From an uncultured bacterium (GTDB taxonomy: Bacteria > Myxococcota_A > Polyangia > Polyangiales > Houyiibacteriaceae): a stretch of 64,000 nt of DNA. The stretch is from the NCBI GenBank assembly GCA_938024995.1, contig CALJDU010000024.1, positions 104,082-168,081 on the forward strand, written 5' to 3'. The notes under the pieces were generated by a model. It made no database searches, had not been told where the DNA came from, and saw nothing but the letters and a program-made list of their open reading frames with translations. Position 1 is the first letter of the stretch; every line of letters begins with the position of its first letter. Both the position numbers and the translations under genes were made by a program. Of the stretch, positions 60,335-64,000 are shown in pieces.

Positions 60335-62122
60335 TCAGTCGCCTGGTGAGTCGCGAGACGGTCGAGGCGCCGCGACCGATCTCGCGCGTGCGCGACGCGC
60401 TTCCGGCATCCGTCCCTCGTCTTCGTAGACCGCGATGAGACGGGTCCACTCCTGCGGGGTCAGCGGGCGGCTCGTCGATTCCGTTTCCAATCGCGCGGCG
60501 ACATCGTGACCCTTCGGAGACCACGTGCGCGTCACGTTCGCGAGCGCGGGCTTGGGGACCGCCTCGTCCGCCATCAGTCGAAGCAGCCCGAACGTCGAGA
60601 CCGTCGCGAGCGCGACCCCGAGCGCCGCGATCGCTGCGCGTTCGCGCCAATCAAAGCGCCGCACCCACCCCACCATCACGCCCAAGACCAAGAGCGCGAC
60701 GAACCACGGGATCATCGAGCTCGTTCCTTGCAGACCGGCGAGGTGCCCGAGGTTGTTCGGCGCGTAGCCATGCTCGAGGAGCAAGGGGAAGAAGTCGCGT
60801 AGCGGATTGCCAAACGCGACCGGGATGTGCGGGTAGTAGGCGGACGCGATGCCTGACGCGACAAACGCGACCAACGTCGAGCCGGTCATCATCACCGCGG
60901 TAAGGCGCGGGGCGCGTTCAGCGAACTTGTTCAACAAGGGGATCGCTAAGAACGCGACGAACGGAACGGTCACCGCGAGGTATCGCGGTCCGACGCTCCA
61001 CCCCGCGCGCCAGTTGTTCATCAAGCAGATCAAGACGTACGTGAAGAGGAACGAAAGGATCGACGGCAGCGCTCCGCGCCGAAGCGTAAACGGCAGACGC
61101 GAGCGCGACTTCCGAACAGCGTCTATCGCGCCGGGCACGCTGAAGAAGAGGATCGGTGTCAGCAAGAACAGACCGACCGAAGGCGAGAAGAGCATGTTGA
61201 ACGCGCCGTCCCAGTGGAAGACGTCCGCGCCGTAAAACCCTTCCTCGTGCGCGGCGCGAAACGCATCGGTCTCCACGTGGAGGTGACCGGGCGAGAACGG
61301 GTTTCCAAAAGCCTCGTACTGGAAGTGCATCATGAGCACGACCGGGATGAGCGCCCCGAGGCAGTACCCGAGAAGCGGTCTCGACAGGCGGAAGAGATAG
61401 GCCGCGTAGACCGAGAGCACCACGGAGACGAAGAACCCGGGGTACTCAAAGAGCGTCACGCTTGAGGCCAAGAGCCCGATCAAGAACGCGCGGCTCGCGG
61501 AGGTTCGCGGGGAGGCGCGCAGGAGCATCATGAACGCGCCGAAGGCGGTCGCGGCGCTCAGCGTGTGGCTCACGAAGAGAAGGCCGTAGCCATAGAGCAA
61601 CGAGCCAAGCGCCACAGAGAGAAACACCCCATCGCGGACAAACGCGAAACGCGTAAACCGCCCGAGGAAGCGATAAAAGAAGAGGAGGAAAACCAACGTC
61701 GGCAGGACAGACGCGGTGACCCGACAAATATAGAGCGCGACCGTGCGGTCGAGCTCCGTGCCCGTGGCTTGGGTGTAGGCGTAGTACGCGGCGTACCCCG
61801 GCACGCCGAGGAACGTCGTCCCCGGCGCCTTCACGCTGTAGTACTCGTTGCCGACTTTGCCCGCGTCGTTGGTCCAGCCCCAGCGCTGCCGAAGCGGAGT
61901 GATCTCGTAGGAGCCGTGCTCCACGATCGCGGCGGTCATGTAGAGGCGAACGTTCTCGTTCGGGTTGTTGATCTGGGGGTAGTACGGGAACACGTAGAAG
62001 AACGCGACGAGCGTCAGGCTCGCCAACACCATCGAACGCAAACGCCCGGTCGAACCCACGCCCGCGTTTCGCATGGGGCCCCCGCTGTGCAGCGTTGGGC
62101 TCTCGCTGTCCGAGGGGCGCAT
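60335..62122 (-). CDS. multi-pass membrane glycosyltransferase-like protein (GT-C/ArnT type)
   Basis: A 595-residue integral membrane protein with about 11-12 transmembrane helices. The GT-C hallmarks are an aromatic-rich first periplasmic loop (YYPQINNPNENVRLYMTAAIV, with acidic and aromatic residues) and helix-rich core (LLYGYGLLFVSHTLSAATAFG, LFEYPGFFVSVVLSVYAAYLF). A C-terminal soluble tail follows. It would transfer a sugar from a lipid carrier to an envelope acceptor. Convergent with the GT2 gene, whose product could charge the lipid. The SDR gene ends 9 bp before its start. Confidence 0.8.
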   Translation of the reverse strand: MRPSDSESPTLHSGGPMRNAGVGSTGRLRSMVLASLTLVAFFYVFPYYPQINNPNENVRLYMTAAIVEHGSYEITPLRQRWGWTNDAGKVGNEYYSVKAPGTTFLGVPGYAAYYAYTQATGTELDRTVALYICRVTASVLPTLVFLLFFYRFLGRFTRFAFVRDGVFLSVALGSLLYGYGLLFVSHTLSAATAFGAFMMLLRASPRTSASRAFLIGLLASSVTLFEYPGFFVSVVLSVYAAYLFRLSRPLLGYCLGALIPVVLMMHFQYEAFGNPFSPGHLHVETDAFRAAHEEGFYGADVFHWDGAFNMLFSPSVGLFLLTPILFFSVPGAIDAVRKSRSRLPFTLRRGALPSILSFLFTYVLICLMNNWRAGWSVGPRYLAVTVPFVAFLAIPLLNKFAERAPRLTAVMMTGSTLVAFVASGIASAYYPHIPVAFGNPLRDFFPLLLEHGYAPNNLGHLAGLQGTSSMIPWFVALLVLGVMVGWVRRFDWRERAAIAALGVALATVSTFGLLRLMADEAVPKPALANVTRTWSPKGHDVAARLETESTSRPLTPQEWTRLIAVYEDEGRMPEARRARARSVAAPRPSRDSPGD

Positions 62123-62130
62123 GGGTATCG

Positions 62131-63090
62131 CTACTGGCTCGCGCTGACCAAGGCGGCGCTCTGTTCCCAGAGCTTGTCCACCATCGCGTCGTCATGCGCG
62201 TTCGGGTTGGGGCTCTTCATCGGCCACCCGCCCTTCGCGGCGGACTTCACGCGGTACATCCCGAGCTGGCTGTAGTACTCGCCTGCGTGCTCCGCGACGT
62301 CGTCGGCGAGCATCGCGTAGAGCGAGGTCTGCGCGCCCTCCCACGGCTCGATCATGCCCATGACCTTGAGGACCGGCCGCATGACGAAGTTCTGGACGAA
62401 GAGCGGCATCGTGTGTTTCGCAAGGTCCGTCCGGACCCACCCAGGATGAACGCTCACCGCGATCACGCTGGTCCCCTCGAGCCGCTTCGCCAAGCCTTTC
62501 GCGTGCAACACGTTCGCGAGCTTCGACTGCGCGTAGGCTTCCCAGCCGTCGTACTTGCGCGACTCGAAGTGGAGGTCGTCGATCACGATCTTGCCTTCGC
62601 GACCGACGGCCTTGTCGTGGTAGCAGCTCGAGACGTTCACGATGCGCGCGGGAGCGCTCCGTTTGAGCGCCTCAAGCAAAAGATCGGTGAGGAGAAAGTG
62701 GCCAAGGTGGTTGACGCCGATCTGCATCTCGAACCCTTGCTTGGTCCGCATCCCCTTCGACGTGTTCATGACACCAGCGTTGTTGATGAGACCGTGCAGT
62801 GACGGGTGTCGCTCCTGGAACGCGGCCGCGAAGGCGCGCACCGAGTCGAGGTCACCCAGGTCGAGCTTCATCACCTCGCAGCTCGCGTTGGCGTGTTCGC
62901 TTTTGATCTCTGCGACGCGCTTATCGCCTTCCCCGGTCCGTCGGCATGCCAGGACCACGTGTGCTCCCTGAGACGCGAGCTGCTTCGCGGTGACGAAACC
63001 GATACCGGAGTTCGCGCCGGTCACGATGATCGTCTTGCCGCTCAAATCGCGAGCGAGCAGGTCTGGGGAACACATGTGGGGCTTCGCCAT
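62131..63090 (-). CDS. short-chain dehydrogenase/reductase (retinol dehydrogenase/WWOX-like)
   Basis: A 319-residue NAD(P)-dependent oxidoreductase from the ATG at 63090, preceded by AGGAGAAG. The cofactor motif is TGANSGIG (24-31), followed by NNAG (LINNAGVM), the catalytic Ser in VNVSSCYHD and the YxxxK pair in AYAQSKLAN. Extra C-terminal segments (HPGWVRTD) are the long-SDR style. Substrate unknown. It precedes the GT-C-like gene by 8 bp and may be co-transcribed. Confidence 0.93.
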   Translation of the reverse strand: MAKPHMCSPDLLARDLSGKTIIVTGANSGIGFVTAKQLASQGAHVVLACRRTGEGDKRVAEIKSEHANASCEVMKLDLGDLDSVRAFAAAFQERHPSLHGLINNAGVMNTSKGMRTKQGFEMQIGVNHLGHFLLTDLLLEALKRSAPARIVNVSSCYHDKAVGREGKIVIDDLHFESRKYDGWEAYAQSKLANVLHAKGLAKRLEGTSVIAVSVHPGWVRTDLAKHTMPLFVQNFVMRPVLKVMGMIEPWEGAQTSLYAMLADDVAEHAGEYYSQLGMYRVKSAAKGGWPMKSPNPNAHDDAMVDKLWEQSAALVSASQ

Positions 63091-63215
63091 ATTTCTTCTC
63101 CTGAGCACGCGTGCGCGAGGGCCGGGAACGGAGGCTCTACGCTCGCGCCCCGCTCCGTCAAGGCGTGAACGGTCTCGCCACGCGCAGGCGCCTTACCTTT
63201 CTGGAGCGAGCGCGC

Positions 63216-63701
63216 TCACGTCTCGTCGGGACGCTGCGTGAGGCTCGTCGTCGCGACCTCGGCGAGCAGGTCGCGCAGCTCGTCATCCGCGACCGTCGCG
63301 AGCGCGCGTCCGAGATCATCGGGAAGCACCGCGAGCTTGATCGGGACCCGGCGTCGCTTGAGCGGGTCTTTGGGAACGACGGGGACCGGAGGAAGCGGCC
63401 CCACGCTGAAGCGCATCCCGCGGACGCCTGCGTCGGGAGCGAAGGCGCGGACCCGTGCGATGAGATCGTCGGCGAGGTAGGTGAGCTCTTGCGCCCAGGA
63501 CGCCGAGCTCACGTTGACGTAGAGCATCCCGTGCCGCATCCGCACCGGTCGCGCGTTCTTCAAGACCCGGGCGGGCACCGCGCGGGCCCACCAGGCGATG
63601 ACGCGCGCCTCTTCGAACTGCTCCGGTGCCGGGTACACCTTCTTGACCAGCTTGGAGAGCGCGGTCGGGAAGCCTTTCCTTCGTTTTCGGATGCGAGCCA
63701 C
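63216..63701 (-). CDS. DciA/DUF721-family protein
   Basis: A protein of about 161 residues from GTG 63701. The conserved core is VIAWWARAVPARVLKNARPV, MRHGMLYVNVSSASWAQELTYL and DDLIARVRAFAPDAGV, the DUF721/DciA pattern (W...V, L-V-SS-WA-EL). DciA is the helicase-loading factor used in bacteria without DnaC. The protein has a basic N-terminal tail. The small zinc-ribbon gene ends 8 bp before its start, and the two are likely in one transcript. Confidence 0.8.
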   Translation of the reverse strand: MARIRKRRKGFPTALSKLVKKVYPAPEQFEEARVIAWWARAVPARVLKNARPVRMRHGMLYVNVSSASWAQELTYLADDLIARVRAFAPDAGVRGMRFSVGPLPPVPVVPKDPLKRRRVPIKLAVLPDDLGRALATVADDELRDLLAEVATTSLTQRPDET

Positions 63702-63709
63702 ACAGGAGC

Positions 63710-63965
63710 TTAGCAGGGACGGTGAGGACGAGGGAGATCGAGATCGCAATGAGCGCACGCGACCGTTTCGAAGGCCCCAGCACAACCTTGGCAGCGAAAG
63801 AAACGAAAGACGAAGTCTCCGCTTACGGCGTCGTCGACGACTAGAACTCGAATGGAAGCCGACCGCGCGCGGATTCCGTTTCACCTTCGTCGTATGAACG
63901 CGATCGCCGACCTCATACGCGACGACACAAACTTCCGAATCCCAATCGGCTCCAACCCACTTCAT
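63710..63965 (-). pseudogene. small zinc-ribbon protein gene split by a frameshift
   Basis: The ATG at 63965 has a good GAGGAG ribosome-binding site 6 bp upstream and begins MKWVGADWDSEVCVVAYEVG. After about 40 residues coding character moves to the next frame, which reads VLVVDDAVSGDFVFRFF, then RCQGCAGAFETVACAHCDLD and a TAA at 63710-63712. That part has two CxxC pairs (a zinc ribbon). A one-base change near 63860 would join them. Alternatively the front half, which recalls the start of IS110 transposases (VGADW), is a mobile-element remnant. The preceding upstream part lies outside the window. Confidence 0.4.
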
Positions 63966-64000
63966 CTTCGACTCCTCGTGCTAAAGTCGCCGAGGCTGCG

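Overview
The window comes from a high-GC Gram-negative bacterium that most resembles a myxobacterium (Myxococcota, Polyangiales/Sandaracinus-like; inferred from content, no database search). The reasons are many small lipoproteins with Asp/Ser/Gly-rich linkers after the lipobox, two very large Cys-rich or calcium-repeat surface proteins ending in MYXO-CTERM-like tails (hydrophobic helix plus RRRR), a MopE-like metal-binding motif, and families that are expanded in that group.

Layout. 0.1-10.7 kb: a STAS/SpoIIAA-like protein, several lipoproteins of unknown role, a VOC protein, an AraC regulator, a large secreted lipoprotein and a frameshifted MopE-type lipoprotein. 11-13.8 kb: a metallo-beta-lactamase-fold hydrolase followed by a SelO protein adenylyltransferase. 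13.9-18.5 kb: two secreted proteins and a lipoprotein with a c-type haem motif fused to a copper monooxygenase, divergent from an OmpR/histidine kinase pair. 19.6-30.6 kb looks like a genomic island next to tRNA-Asn. It holds a decayed CBASS defence locus (a CD-NTase with AGS-C sensor broken by two short tandem duplications, and the tail of a SAVED effector), then an intact, tightly coupled divalent-cation efflux operon: BlaI-like repressor, M56 peptidase, CzcC/TolC, His-rich CzcB, CzcA, a SAM methyltransferase and a CDF exporter. Two matching operator-like palindromes, one before the repressor and one inside the start of the TolC gene, suggest autoregulated, metal-responsive control.

30.7-39.3 kb is chromosomal housekeeping: tRNA-Asn, an exported two-domain rhodanese, TspO, a YiiX-like NlpC/P60 protein, beta-carbonic anhydrase, a DUF427 protein, KatG, a pseudouridine synthase, and two STAS-like paralogues flanking the C-terminal remnant of an SDR gene. 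39.6-55 kb is dominated by two giant surface proteins on the minus strand, separated by a HEAT-repeat protein and tmRNA (tag ANDNAFALAA). 55-64 kb holds a membrane protein, a cysteine-synthase/CBS-domain protein whose PLP lysine is replaced by arginine, a rod-shaped 6S-like RNA with its own terminator, tRNA-Arg(TCT), a LuxR-type regulator, a fourth STAS-like protein, a GT2 glycosyltransferase, a multi-pass GT-C-like protein, an SDR, a DciA/DUF721 protein and a frame-split small zinc ribbon.

Several reading frames are interrupted by 1-4 nt changes (near 9260, 20020, 20600, 38730 and 63860). Very long genes remain intact, so part of this is probably real decay, but assembly indels cannot be excluded from sequence alone.
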